Positions 8,423 to 16,824 of a stretch of DNA of 64,000 bases are shown piece by piece. Position 1 is the first letter of the stretch. Each line of letters begins with the position of its first letter. The stretch comes from CAZENU01 sp965222125. Lineage in GTDB: Bacteria; Chloroflexota; Dehalococcoidia; Lucifugimonadales; CAZENU01. The stretch covers positions 1,674,001 through 1,738,000 of the forward strand of contig CBDCTC010000006.1 in the NCBI GenBank assembly GCA_965222125.1. Direction: 5' to 3'. Made by a program: the position numbers and the translations under genes. The notes under the pieces were generated by a model that saw nothing but the letters and a program-made list of their open reading frames with translations, was not told the origin of the DNA and did no database searches.

Positions 8423-9283
8423 ATGGCACGCATACACATTCTCGGCGCGGGTACGCCGACCCCGACGCCTACCAGGTTCGGCTCGGCCTTCGTGGCCCAG
8501 CTCGCCAGCACCCAGATAATGATCGATTGCGGCCCCGCGGCAACCCACAAGCTGGTCAAGGCCGGTCTGTGGCCTACCGACATCGACTACCTCTTCTTCA
8601 CCCACCACCACTTCGACCACGACGTCGACTACCCGTGCTTCCTGCTCTGCCGCTGGGACCAGAGCATCGGCAAGGAGAACCGGCTCCACGTCTATGGGCC
8701 CACGCTCACCGAGAAGATCACGGAGGGCATCCTGGGCGAGGACGGGGTGTTCGCCCACGACTGGAAGGCGCGGGTCAACCACCCGGCGAGCCAGAACGTG
8801 CACGTCAACCGCGGCGGCACGCTGCCGCGGAAGCCGCCGGACGTATTTGCCCAGGACATAGGGCCGGGCCGCGTCTACTCCGGGGCCGACTGGGAGATGT
8901 CCGCCGCCCGCGCGGAGCACGTCCAGCCGTTTCTCGACTCGCTTGCCTACAGGCTGGACAGCCCCGAGGGCAGCATCGTCTTCACCGGCGACACCGAGCC
9001 GTGCGACTCCGTGGTCGACCTCGCCCGCGACGCCGACATGATGCTCTGCATGTGCTGGGACGACCAGGACGCGATGGACGAGAACGGCGAGGCGGCGCGC
9101 CAGTGCGGCACCAAGGACGCGGCCCGCATGGCGCAGGAAGCCGGAGTGAAAAAGCTGGTGCTGGTACATGTCGGCGCCAACCTGTCGCAGCACTCGGTGA
9201 TGGAGAAGGGCATCGGCGACGTCAAGCGCATCTACGACGGCGAGGTGGTCTTCTCCGAGGAGCTGATGGCGGTAGACGTGTAG
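8423..9283 (+). CDS. MBL-fold metallohydrolase (RNase Z / arylsulfatase-like group)
   Basis: This 286-residue metallo-beta-lactamase-fold hydrolase opens with IHILGAGTPTPTPTRFGSAF, the glycine-rich first strand typical of the RNase Z/ElaC-like branch. The metal-binding motif is FFTHHHFDHD (His61, His63, Asp65, His66). A second cluster, IVFTGDTEPCDSVVDLA, supplies the bridging Asp, and LVLVHVGAN supplies the last His. It lacks the exosite arm of tRNase Z, so a small-molecule esterase or sulfatase role is as likely as RNA processing. It stands alone with its own promoter and lies 60 bases before the insertion-sequence nest. Confidence 0.8.
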   Translation: MARIHILGAGTPTPTPTRFGSAFVAQLASTQIMIDCGPAATHKLVKAGLWPTDIDYLFFTHHHFDHDVDYPCFLLCRWDQSIGKENRLHVYGPTLTEKITEGILGEDGVFAHDWKARVNHPASQNVHVNRGGTLPRKPPDVFAQDIGPGRVYSGADWEMSAARAEHVQPFLDSLAYRLDSPEGSIVFTGDTEPCDSVVDLARDADMMLCMCWDDQDAMDENGEAARQCGTKDAARMAQEAGVKKLVLVHVGANLSQHSVMEKGIGDVKRIYDGEVVFSEELMAVDV

Positions 9284-9396
9284 TCCGCCGCGGCCGACAG
9301 CCCGGCCCTCCCATGTCCTCTACAGTCCAGTTCACCCAGTTCGGTAGTGTCTAAGAGGATGTGTGATAAGTCTTGGACATGTATTAGAATGGAGGT

Positions 9397-9804
9397 ATGA
9401 AACGCAAACCATACCCCAGCGACCTGACCGACGAACAGTGGGATGTTCTGGCTTCCCTACTCCCATCAGCCAAGACCGGGGGAAGGCCACGTACTGTAGA
9501 CCTACGGGAGGTCGTCAACGGCATTGTGTACGTTCTGCGCAACGGCTGCACGTGGCGAGCCCTGCCGCATGACCTCCCGCCTTGGGGCACCGTGTGGTGG
9601 TATTTTCGGGAATGGAGACAGGATGGTACATGGGAACGAGTCCATGAGGCCCTGCGGCCCAAAGTTCGGAAGGCCGAAGGCAGCAACCCAACACCTAGCG
9701 CGGCCATCATAGACAGCCAGTCTGTTAAGACGACGGAAAAAGGGGGCCTCGTGGCTATGACGCTGGCAAGAAGGTCAACGGTCGAAAGCGACACATCATT
9801 GTAG
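9397..9804 (+). CDS. IS5-family transposase, OrfA
   Basis: This 135-residue ORF begins with the DUF4096-type domain of IS5-family transposases (YPSDLTDEQWDVLASLLPSAKTGGRPRTVDLREVVNGIVYVLRNGCTWRALP) and reaches the first catalytic Asp in AAIIDSQSVKTTEKGG. The frame then diverges: its last 20 residues are out of register, while the -1 frame continues the transposase (PRGYDAGKKVNGRKRHIIVDT). A run of five A and five G at 9737-9746 sits at the junction, which suits the programmed frameshifting known in several IS5-family groups. The ATG at 9397 follows GGAGGT closely. Confidence 0.8.
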   Translation: MKRKPYPSDLTDEQWDVLASLLPSAKTGGRPRTVDLREVVNGIVYVLRNGCTWRALPHDLPPWGTVWWYFREWRQDGTWERVHEALRPKVRKAEGSNPTPSAAIIDSQSVKTTEKGGLVAMTLARRSTVESDTSL

Positions 9805-10010
9805 ATACCATGGGGTTGCTGCTGGCGGTGGTAGTGCATCCTGCCAATATCCAGGATAGAGATGGAGCGAAGCTGGTCATCGATAAATTGATAGGGCGGT
9901 TTCCCCGCATGAGGTTGATCTGGGCCGATGCTGGCTATGCTGGAAAGCTGATCGAGTGGGTCTGGGCCCTGACAGGCTGGGCGCTCGAGATTGTCAAGCG
10001 CCCCAGGGAC
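9742..10010 (+). pseudogene. IS5-family transposase OrfB, 5' fragment
   Basis: The -1 frame after the A5G5 run encodes the middle of the DDE domain: RKRHIIVDTMGLLLAVVVHPANIQDRDGAKLVIDKL, then LIWADAGYAGKLIEW with the second catalytic Asp. It is cut after EIVKRPRD by the IS1380-family insertion and then meets a stop in the foreign sequence. The remainder is at 11887-12061. Confidence 0.8.
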
Positions 10011-11886
10011 CCCAGATTCCCCACCTAGATAAGAGGAAGACCTCGTTGGAGCCCGACGCGATGCGGGCTAAGATGGTTGTTGCGCAAACGAACCGATCAC
10101 CAACGAGGTGCATCTATTATGAAGCAAGGCTTACTGGCATTCCAGTACGAGCAGGAGAAGGGCTCGACAGGTATGACGGGACTGTCCGGGCTGATGACGT
10201 ACCTGGAGTTGATGCAAGCAGCGGGTTTGAGGTCGTCGGTGGAACGCCACGTGAGACTGCGGGAGTGTGGTCAGGGCTGGACGGACAGCCAGATAATCAC
10301 GTCGCTGATACTGCTGAACTTGGCAGGCGGTGAGTCGGTGATGGACCTGGAGGTTCTGGAGAAGGACGCAGGTTTGTGCAGGGTACTTCGCCATGCCGAG
10401 ACCTGGGGGATGGGTAGTAGGGAGCGCAGGGCGCTGAAGGCGAGATGGCGAGTCGAGCGTCGTCGGAGCGTGCCGTCGGAGTCTGCGGTGTTCCGGTATC
10501 TGGAGAGGTTCCATGACGCGGGCGAGGAGGCGAAGCGGGAAGCTCACAGAGCATTCATACCTGCTCCCAACGGAGCTATGGAGGGTCTGGGGAAGGTGAA
10601 CGCCGACCTGGTGGGCTTCGTGCAGAGCCGTTCGCCTCAGAGAGAGGCCACACTGGACATGGACGCCTGTCTGGTGGAGACACACAAGCAGGAGGCGCTC
10701 CACAGCTACAAGAAGTACAGGGCCTACCAGCCGCTGACCACCTACTGGGCAGAGGCCGACCAGATTGTGCATTCGGAGTTTCGGGACGGCAATGTACCGG
10801 CGGGCCATCAGCAGTTGCAAGTGTTGATTGAAGGGCTGGGCCGTCTGCCTGCGGGGGTGGAGAAGGTGATGCTGAGGTCGGATACGGCGGGGTACCAGCG
10901 GGAGTTGCTGCGGTACTGCGCGGAGGGTAGAGACGAGCGGTTCGGGGTGATCGAGTTCGCGGTTGGGGTCGACGTGACGACGGAGTTCCGCCGTGCGGTG
11001 TCCGAGGTCGCCGAGCAAGACTGGCAGACGCTGTACCGCAAGGTTGGGGAGCATCGTGTGGACACGGGTCAGCAGTGGGCTGATGTGAACTTCGTACCCA
11101 ACTGGATAGGGCACTCCAAGAACAGCCCTGAGTATCGGTTCATAGCTACCAGGGAGCGGTTGGTCGAACAGCCTCTGCCGGGAATGGAGGGGCAGATGGA
11201 GCTTCCGTTCCCCGCGATGGAGCTGTCCAACAGAGGCTGGTACAAGGTCTTCGGAGTGGTGACCAACCGGAGCATTGCGGCAGATGAGTTGATCTGGTGG
11301 TCGAGGCAGAGATGCGGCAAGGGCGAGGAGGTCCACGGCGTCCTCAAGAGTGACCTTGCCGGGGGCAGGCTTCCGTCGGGGCTGTTCGGAGCCAACGCAG
11401 CATGGTGGGCGATAGCAGTGTTGGCCTTCAACTTGAACTCTGCCATGAAGCGGCTGGTGTTGGGCGGACAGTGGGTGGGCAAGCGTCTCAAGGCGGTGCG
11501 CTTCGCCCTGATCGCCCTACCGGGCCGTGTGGTGCGTCACGCCAGGAGGTTGATCATCCGTCTTGCCCGTGGCCATCCCTCATACGAGTTGCTGCTCACG
11601 GCGCGGCAGAGGATATTGGCGCTGGCTGCCGAGCCGTATCGGGCATAGGCGACCCTGCCTGGAGCATCGGTTTGTAGGCGACTCTGCCGAGTTGCCAGGC
11701 CGGGCCATGCCTTCTTCGGCCTGACAACAGCCACAATTGGCAGCGAACCGCTGCCGATACACTCAAAGACGGCACCCTAGACCCTGTCCGATGCCGATCA
11801 TGTCATGCGTCACCCCAAGTCGACACCCGGACACCCCCTGAAAGCACACGAAACAACTCCCAACCATGTCAGGTGGGGGATTTGGG
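10011..11886 (+). mobile_element. IS1380-family insertion sequence nested in the IS5-family element
   Basis: The ends are 16-bp imperfect inverted repeats, CCCAGATTCCCCACCT at 10011-10026 and AGGTGGGGGATTTGGG at 11871-11886. A 4-bp direct repeat GGAC flanks it at 10007-10010 and 11887-11890, which fits the 4-5 bp duplications made by this family. The 1876-bp element holds one full transposase gene; about 220 bases of non-coding sequence lie between the gene and the right end. Confidence 0.85.
10119..11648 (+). CDS. IS1380-family transposase
   Basis: This 509-residue DDE transposase (group 1) starts at the ATG at 10119, behind ACGAGGTG. The catalytic core is visible as TLDMDACLVETHKQEALHSYKKYRAYQPLTTY (first Asp), VMLRSDTAGYQRELLRYC (second Asp) and RCGKGEEVHGVLKSDLAGGRLPSGLFGANAAWW (Glu region with the usual G-x-x-x-A-N-x-x-W). 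Length and motif order are normal, so the gene looks intact and possibly active. Its insertion target is the orfB of the surrounding IS5-family element. Confidence 0.88.
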   Translation: MKQGLLAFQYEQEKGSTGMTGLSGLMTYLELMQAAGLRSSVERHVRLRECGQGWTDSQIITSLILLNLAGGESVMDLEVLEKDAGLCRVLRHAETWGMGSRERRALKARWRVERRRSVPSESAVFRYLERFHDAGEEAKREAHRAFIPAPNGAMEGLGKVNADLVGFVQSRSPQREATLDMDACLVETHKQEALHSYKKYRAYQPLTTYWAEADQIVHSEFRDGNVPAGHQQLQVLIEGLGRLPAGVEKVMLRSDTAGYQRELLRYCAEGRDERFGVIEFAVGVDVTTEFRRAVSEVAEQDWQTLYRKVGEHRVDTGQQWADVNFVPNWIGHSKNSPEYRFIATRERLVEQPLPGMEGQMELPFPAMELSNRGWYKVFGVVTNRSIAADELIWWSRQRCGKGEEVHGVLKSDLAGGRLPSGLFGANAAWWAIAVLAFNLNSAMKRLVLGGQWVGKRLKAVRFALIALPGRVVRHARRLIIRLARGHPSYELLLTARQRILALAAEPYRA

Positions 11887-12061
11887 GGACAGCCACCACT
11901 TTCAGGTGCTGCCGCGAAGATGGGTAGTTGAACGAACATTCGCGTGGCTCAGCAGGTGCCGTCGGCTGAGCAAGGACTACGAAGCTCTGTCCGATACAAC
12001 GGAGGCCTGGATCCACATAGCTATGATTCATCTCATGCTCCGACGCTTAGCACCAACCTGA
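11887..12061 (+). pseudogene. IS5-family transposase OrfB, 3' fragment
   Basis: The fragment reads DSHHFQVLPRRWVVERTFAWLSRCRRLSKDYEALSDTTEAWIHIAMIHLMLRRLA, the C-terminal catalytic Glu helix (W-V-V-E-R-T-F-A-W) of IS5-family transposases. Joining it to the 5' fragment across one GGAC copy restores the phrase KRPRDSHHFQVLPRRW with no lost base. Confidence 0.85.
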
Positions 12062-12241
12062 TTTGAACTTCTCACACACCCTCTAAGACACTACCCCCAG
12101 TTCGCATCCCTTGACAGCGAAAGTCGCAATGTGATCAAATTTAGGTAGTCGGGAGGGTTGCTAGCTTAACCCGCCAGGTTTACCTGCCCGACTGCTTTCC
12201 TCCCTCCCGCCTCATTGTCACCCTGCCTTCGTGGGGACTCT

Positions 12242-13007
12242 ATGTGCATACTCGATCTCGACGAATCTGGGACATACGGAGAAGCCAGTCACTTCGTCTT
12301 AGCCGGGCTCGTCGTGTTTGAACGCGAGATTCATTGGTTCGGCCAAGACCTTGACGGTCTCCAAGCCGAGTACTTCCCACCGAATCCTCCGATACACTTC
12401 CACGCAACCAAGCTCAGAGGTCCCAATGTAGAGCCCCCGTGGGACGAATTAACAGTGGAGCAGCGCCGCGCACTAAAGGAGCGGGTGTATGGAATCATGC
12501 GAAATCGCAAAGCCGCTCTTTTTGCGTGTGCGGTGGAAAAAACCTGGGCTAAGAATCAGAACTATGATGCATACGAACACGCCTTCGAGCAGGTCGTGAG
12601 TCGGTTTGACATGTTCCTCGGTAGGACCAACCGCGTCGCTGTAGCCGACGGACGAGAAGAGCAACGAGGTTTGCTCGTCCCCGCCGAGTCCGCATACAAA
12701 AAGGCGCTAGGCGTGCTGGCACGACGACTGCAGACTGCAGGTACAAGATGGGGAACTACACTCCACAACGTTACCGGTGTACCTCTCTTCGCATCCCCCA
12801 CAGACACAAGACTATTGCAGTTCGCCGATTTCTGCGCCAATGCTGTGTACGGTCGATACCATTCAGGTCACACGAGACTTCGACCAGATTGCATAAAAGT
12901 TTGATCAGGCGGACGGAATAGTGCATGGCCTCGCCCATTTGACGACAGACTATATGTGCGCATGTTTGGCTTGCTTCTCTAGGTCAACTCGGGGCAATCA
13001 GCCATAG
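12242..13007 (+). pseudogene. DUF3800-family protein, frameshifted near the 3' end
   Basis: The open frame from the ATG at 12242 (GGGGA upstream) carries the DUF3800 hallmarks: MCILDLDESGTYGEASHFVLAGLVV at the start (D-E-S-G, RNase H-like core) and DTRLLQFADFCANAVYGRY near the end. It stops at 12904 after an atypical tail. One base out of frame, from 12900, the sequence resumes as FDQADGIVHGLAHLT, the expected family ending, and stops at 13007. A single-base slip in the AAAA run at 12895-12898 explains this. DUF3800 genes are frequent on mobile and defence islands. Base composition here is clearly more AT-rich than mfd next door, which suggests transfer. Confidence 0.65.
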
Positions 13008-13188
13008 CCCCGACTCAGGCCTTGCTCACGTCTTCCGTCGTTTCGCTGCGAGTCACCATCTCCTCTCAAGCAATCATTCCCCTGCGGGCCTAACTGGGAA
13101 CCGACCGGCATCCGATCTCGGGCGAATTCGGCCGTCGGGGTTGGTGAGCCAACAGGCAGGGCCGCCCTCCCAAGGCCATCGCCGTCCG

Positions 13189-13236
13189 TGCTAGAATCAC
13201 CCTAGGCTAGCCCGGTTTGCGCGGGCTGGCCCTTTA
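13189..13236 (+). promoter_or_regulatory. mfd promoter and 5' UTR hairpin
   Basis: TG-C-TAGAAT (13189-13197) is an extended -10. It is followed by an AGCCCG/CGGGCT stem around 13208-13226 and then GGCCCTTTA. The stem could be an early terminator-like pause or simply leader structure. The remaining bases back to 13008 show no feature I can name. Confidence 0.4.
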
Positions 13237-13255
13237 GCCGTGGCGCGAAGGTCAT

Positions 13256-16200
13256 ATGGCTTTAGACGTACTGCACGAGCTGCTCGACCAGGAGCCGCGA
13301 TACCAACGGCTGTTGGCGTCGCTGCGGAGAGGGCGGCCGCGCGTCGACCTGCAGCTGCTTTCCAACGCGGTCCCGTTCGTCCTGTCGTCGCTCTCGCGCG
13401 GGCTCGGCTATCCGATGGTGGTGGTCGCTCCGAAGCCGGAGGAGGCCCGTCGGCTCTACGAGCAGATGACGGTATGGGCGGACGGCGACACGGCCGTGCT
13501 GCACTTCCCTGAGACGGAGGCGCTGCCGTTCGAACGGGTGATGTCCGACGACGACACCGTTCACCAGCGCATCGGAACGCTGGCCCGCCTGTCCGGCGGC
13601 GGCCCGGGCGTCGTGGTCGTGGCCTCCGTGGCCGCGTTGGTGCAGAGCACCGTCGACCGCGCCCTCTTCGAGTCGTCGCGGCACACGCTGATTCAGGGCC
13701 AGACGATCGATCCGTCGTCGCTGCGCGACCTGTGGCACAGGATGGGCTACAGGTTCGAGCCCAACGTCGACGCGCCGGGCATGGCCAGCCGGCGCGGCGG
13801 CATTCTCGACATCTTCCCGCCGGACATGGAAGCGCCCGCGCGCATCGAGCTGTGGGGCAACGAGATCGACAGCATCCGCGTGTTCGACCCGTCGAGCCAG
13901 AGATCGTCGTCCCGTATCGAGTCGCTGACCGTCATCCCGTGCAAGGAGACACTGCCCGGACTCGTCCCCGCGTCGGAGCTCGAGGAGATCGTCCGTACGC
14001 TGGACCTGTCGCCGTGCGGCGCGGCGGCAAGCCAGCGGATATCGGACGAGCTCGCACTCCTGTTGGAAGGCCAGCTCGTCGAGGACATCGCCTTCTACGC
14101 GGGGCTGTTCAATCACGGTTCGCTTCTGCAGTACCTGCCCGACGACAGCCTGCTGGTGATGCACCGCCCAGTCGACATCGCCGAGGCGGGCGTGGGCCTG
14201 GACGAGCGCACGCAGCAGCTCCGCCGAACGAAGGAGCGTCGGGGCGAGCTGCCGGCGGACTACCCTTCGCCCAATATGACCTGGGAGGAGGTGCGGCGGC
14301 AGTGCGGCTCCGTTTCCAGGCGGCTCGAGGTCTCGCCCTGGGGCGCGGCGGATATCACCCATCACGACGCCCACAGCCTGCCGTTCGCCTCCCCGCCGGG
14401 CTTCTTCGGCAAACCGGAGGCGTTCGTAGAGGCTGCCGACAGGATGGCCGGAGAGGGCCATCGGGTGCTCGCGGTGACGACCGTGCCCAAGCGGCTGGCG
14501 GAGATACTGGGCGGCTATGGTGTCGAGGCAAGAGTCTCGGGGACCCTGGACGGCCCGCCGGCGCCGGGCGCGGTGACCGTTGTGCAGGCCGAGGGCGCCG
14601 GTCTCGACGAGGGCGTGGTGCTGGCGGCGGACAGCCGCGAGCTCGCGGTGTTCAGCGACGCCGAGATCTTCGGCGTCGCGAAGCGGCGGCGGTCCGTCCG
14701 CCGCAAGGCCGCTCGACGCGACTCGCTGCTCGCGGAGCTGTCCCCGGGCGACTTCGTCGTCCACGTGGAGCACGGCATCGGCAAGTTCACCGGCACGGGC
14801 AGCCCCGAGTGGGGCGACGGCGACCGCGAGTACCTGATACTGCAATACGCCGACGGCGACCGGCTCTATGTGCCGATGGACCATCTGGACCGCGTCACGC
14901 CGTACGTTGCGCCACTGGACCGGGCGCCGGCGCTGACCCGGCTGGGCAGCCAGGAGTGGAGCCGCACGAAGGCCCGTGTCGAGCGCTCGACGAGGGAGAT
15001 GGCTTCCGAGCTGCTTTCGCTCTACGCGGCGCGTGAGCTCACCGAGGGGCAGGCGTCAGCCACGGACACGCCCTGGCAGGCGGAGCTCGAGGCCTCGTTC
15101 CCGTACGAGGAGACGCCCGATCAGGTCGCGGCTATCGGCGACGTCAAGTCGGACATGGAAGGCAGCAAGCCGATGGACCGCCTGGTCTGCGGGGACGTCG
15201 GCTATGGCAAGACCGAGGTGGCGCTGCGCGCGGCATTCAAGACGGTGATGGGCGGCAAGCAGGTGGCGGTGCTGGTGCCGACGACCGTCCTGGCGCAGCA
15301 GCATCACGTGACCTTCTCCCAGCGCCTCGCCGCGTACCCGGTGAAGGTCGACGTGCTCAGCCGGTTCCGGTCTCACGGCGAGCAGCGGGCCATCGTCAAC
15401 GGCCTGGCCGACGGGACGATAGACATCTGCGTTGGCACCCACCGCCTCATACAGAAGGACGTCGGCTTCAAGGACCTGGGTCTGGTAATCATCGACGAGG
15501 AGCAGCGCTTCGGCGTCGGGCACAAGGAGCGGCTCAAGCAGATGCGTCACGAGGTGGACGTGCTCACGATGACCGCCACCCCGATACCGAGGACGCTTCA
15601 TCTGTCGTTGGCCGGCCTGCGCGACATGAGCACCATTGAGACGCCGCCCGAGGAGCGCCTGCCGATCAAGACGTACGTCTCCGAGTTCAGCGACGAGCTG
15701 ATCCGCGAGGCCATTCGCCGAGAGATAGACCGTCAGGGGCAGGTGTTCTTCCTCCACAACCGCGTCTACAACATCGACTACATGGCCGGCTACGTGCGGG
15801 CGCTGGCGCCCGAGGCGGAAGTCGGCGTGGCCCACGGCCAGATGCCGGAGGATCAGCTCGAACGCGCGATGGTGGACTTCTCCGAGGGGCGTACCGACGT
15901 GCTGGTCTGCACGACGATCATCGAGTCCGGGCTCGACATGCCCAACGTGAACACGCTGATCGTCAACAGGGCCGACTCGTTCGGGCTGTCCCAGCTCTAC
16001 CAGCTTCGAGGCCGCGTCGGGCGGGGAGCGCGGCGGGCCTATTCCTATCTGCTCATACCGCCGGCGAAGAGCCTGACCGAGACCGCCGAGAAGCGGTTGA
16101 AGACGATGCTCGCCGCGACCGAGCTGGGCGCGGGATTCAGAATCGCGATGACCGACCTCGAGATCAGGGGCGCAGGCAGCATCCTGGGCGCCCACCAGAG

Positions 16201-16795
16201 CGGGCACATCCACGCGGTGGGCTTCGACCTGTACAGCCGGCTGCTGGGCGAGGCCGTCGAGGCGCTGAGGGCGCGGCGCGAGTCTGTGGAGGCGGGTGAC
16301 GTATCGGCCGCGGAGCCCGCGCCGGCGTTGGCGCCGGCGTCGGTCGACCTGGGCATTCCAGCCAACATTCCGGAGAGCTACGTCGCCGATTTGGCCACGC
16401 GAATCGGTGTCTACCGCAGGCTCGTAGGCCTGAGCGACGCTGCCGCCGCGCAGGCCATCGAGGACGAGCTGCGCGACCGGTTCGGCCCGCTGCCGTGGCA
16501 GGTCATGAACCTGATCTACGTCGCGCGGCTCAGGACCGCTGGCGCCGGGGCCGGGGTGCGCTCGATTACCAAGAACGGCGAGAGAATCGTCCTGCAGCTC
16601 CACGACGAGATCGGCGGCGCTAGGAGAGCGCTTCAGCGCAGGTTGGAGCGGGGGGTAGAGGCCGGACACAGCCAGGTGAGGCTGGACCTCGAAGCCCTGT
16701 CCGAAGGCTGGCAGGGGCCGCTGATGAGGACGGTCGAGGCGCTTTCGGACTTCAGAACCCGGGTCGTGGCGCTGGCGGCCGTCGCCGGACACTAG
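13256..16795 (+). CDS. mfd: Transcription-repair coupling factor Mfd
   Basis: This 1179-residue SF2 translocase removes RNA polymerase stalled at DNA lesions and recruits the UvrA2B complex. The N-terminal UvrB-homology module (residues 1-330) contains FPETEALPFERV and RRGGILDIFPPDMEAPARIELWGNEIDSIRVFD. The RNAP-interaction (CarD-like) domain begins near residue 495 (GDFVVHVEHGIGKF). The helicase part has Walker A CGDVGYGKTE (about 645), the DEEQ box IIDEEQRFGVGHKE (about 745), TATPIPRTLHLSLAGLRD (TRG motif) and QLRGRVGRG (motif VI). The C-terminal D7 domain (SYVADLATRIGVYRRL...) is complete. Length is normal. The ATG at 13256 follows GAAGGTC. Confidence 0.97.
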   Translation: MALDVLHELLDQEPRYQRLLASLRRGRPRVDLQLLSNAVPFVLSSLSRGLGYPMVVVAPKPEEARRLYEQMTVWADGDTAVLHFPETEALPFERVMSDDDTVHQRIGTLARLSGGGPGVVVVASVAALVQSTVDRALFESSRHTLIQGQTIDPSSLRDLWHRMGYRFEPNVDAPGMASRRGGILDIFPPDMEAPARIELWGNEIDSIRVFDPSSQRSSSRIESLTVIPCKETLPGLVPASELEEIVRTLDLSPCGAAASQRISDELALLLEGQLVEDIAFYAGLFNHGSLLQYLPDDSLLVMHRPVDIAEAGVGLDERTQQLRRTKERRGELPADYPSPNMTWEEVRRQCGSVSRRLEVSPWGAADITHHDAHSLPFASPPGFFGKPEAFVEAADRMAGEGHRVLAVTTVPKRLAEILGGYGVEARVSGTLDGPPAPGAVTVVQAEGAGLDEGVVLAADSRELAVFSDAEIFGVAKRRRSVRRKAARRDSLLAELSPGDFVVHVEHGIGKFTGTGSPEWGDGDREYLILQYADGDRLYVPMDHLDRVTPYVAPLDRAPALTRLGSQEWSRTKARVERSTREMASELLSLYAARELTEGQASATDTPWQAELEASFPYEETPDQVAAIGDVKSDMEGSKPMDRLVCGDVGYGKTEVALRAAFKTVMGGKQVAVLVPTTVLAQQHHVTFSQRLAAYPVKVDVLSRFRSHGEQRAIVNGLADGTIDICVGTHRLIQKDVGFKDLGLVIIDEEQRFGVGHKERLKQMRHEVDVLTMTATPIPRTLHLSLAGLRDMSTIETPPEERLPIKTYVSEFSDELIREAIRREIDRQGQVFFLHNRVYNIDYMAGYVRALAPEAEVGVAHGQMPEDQLERAMVDFSEGRTDVLVCTTIIESGLDMPNVNTLIVNRADSFGLSQLYQLRGRVGRGARRAYSYLLIPPAKSLTETAEKRLKTMLAATELGAGFRIAMTDLEIRGAGSILGAHQSGHIHAVGFDLYSRLLGEAVEALRARRESVEAGDVSAAEPAPALAPASVDLGIPANIPESYVADLATRIGVYRRLVGLSDAAAAQAIEDELRDRFGPLPWQVMNLIYVARLRTAGAGAGVRSITKNGERIVLQLHDEIGGARRALQRRLERGVEAGHSQVRLDLEALSEGWQGPLMRTVEALSDFRTRVVALAAVAGH

Positions 16796-16824
16796 CAGGA
16801 CGAAGTTACCCAGGAGGTATCCGC

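Larger units (their letters stand above)
9343..12095 (+). mobile_element. IS5-family insertion sequence, interrupted by an IS1380-family element
   Basis: Imperfect 29-bp terminal inverted repeats lie at 9343-9371 (GGTAGTGTCTAAGAGG...) and 12067-12095 (inverse complement GGTAGTGTCTTAGAGG...). An 8-bp direct repeat CCCAGTTC flanks the element at 9335-9342 and 12096-12103. Removing the nested element (10011-11886 plus one GGAC copy) leaves about 873 bp, a normal IS5-family size, with orfA and orfB rejoined in frame. Before the second insertion it was a complete mobile copy. Confidence 0.85.
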
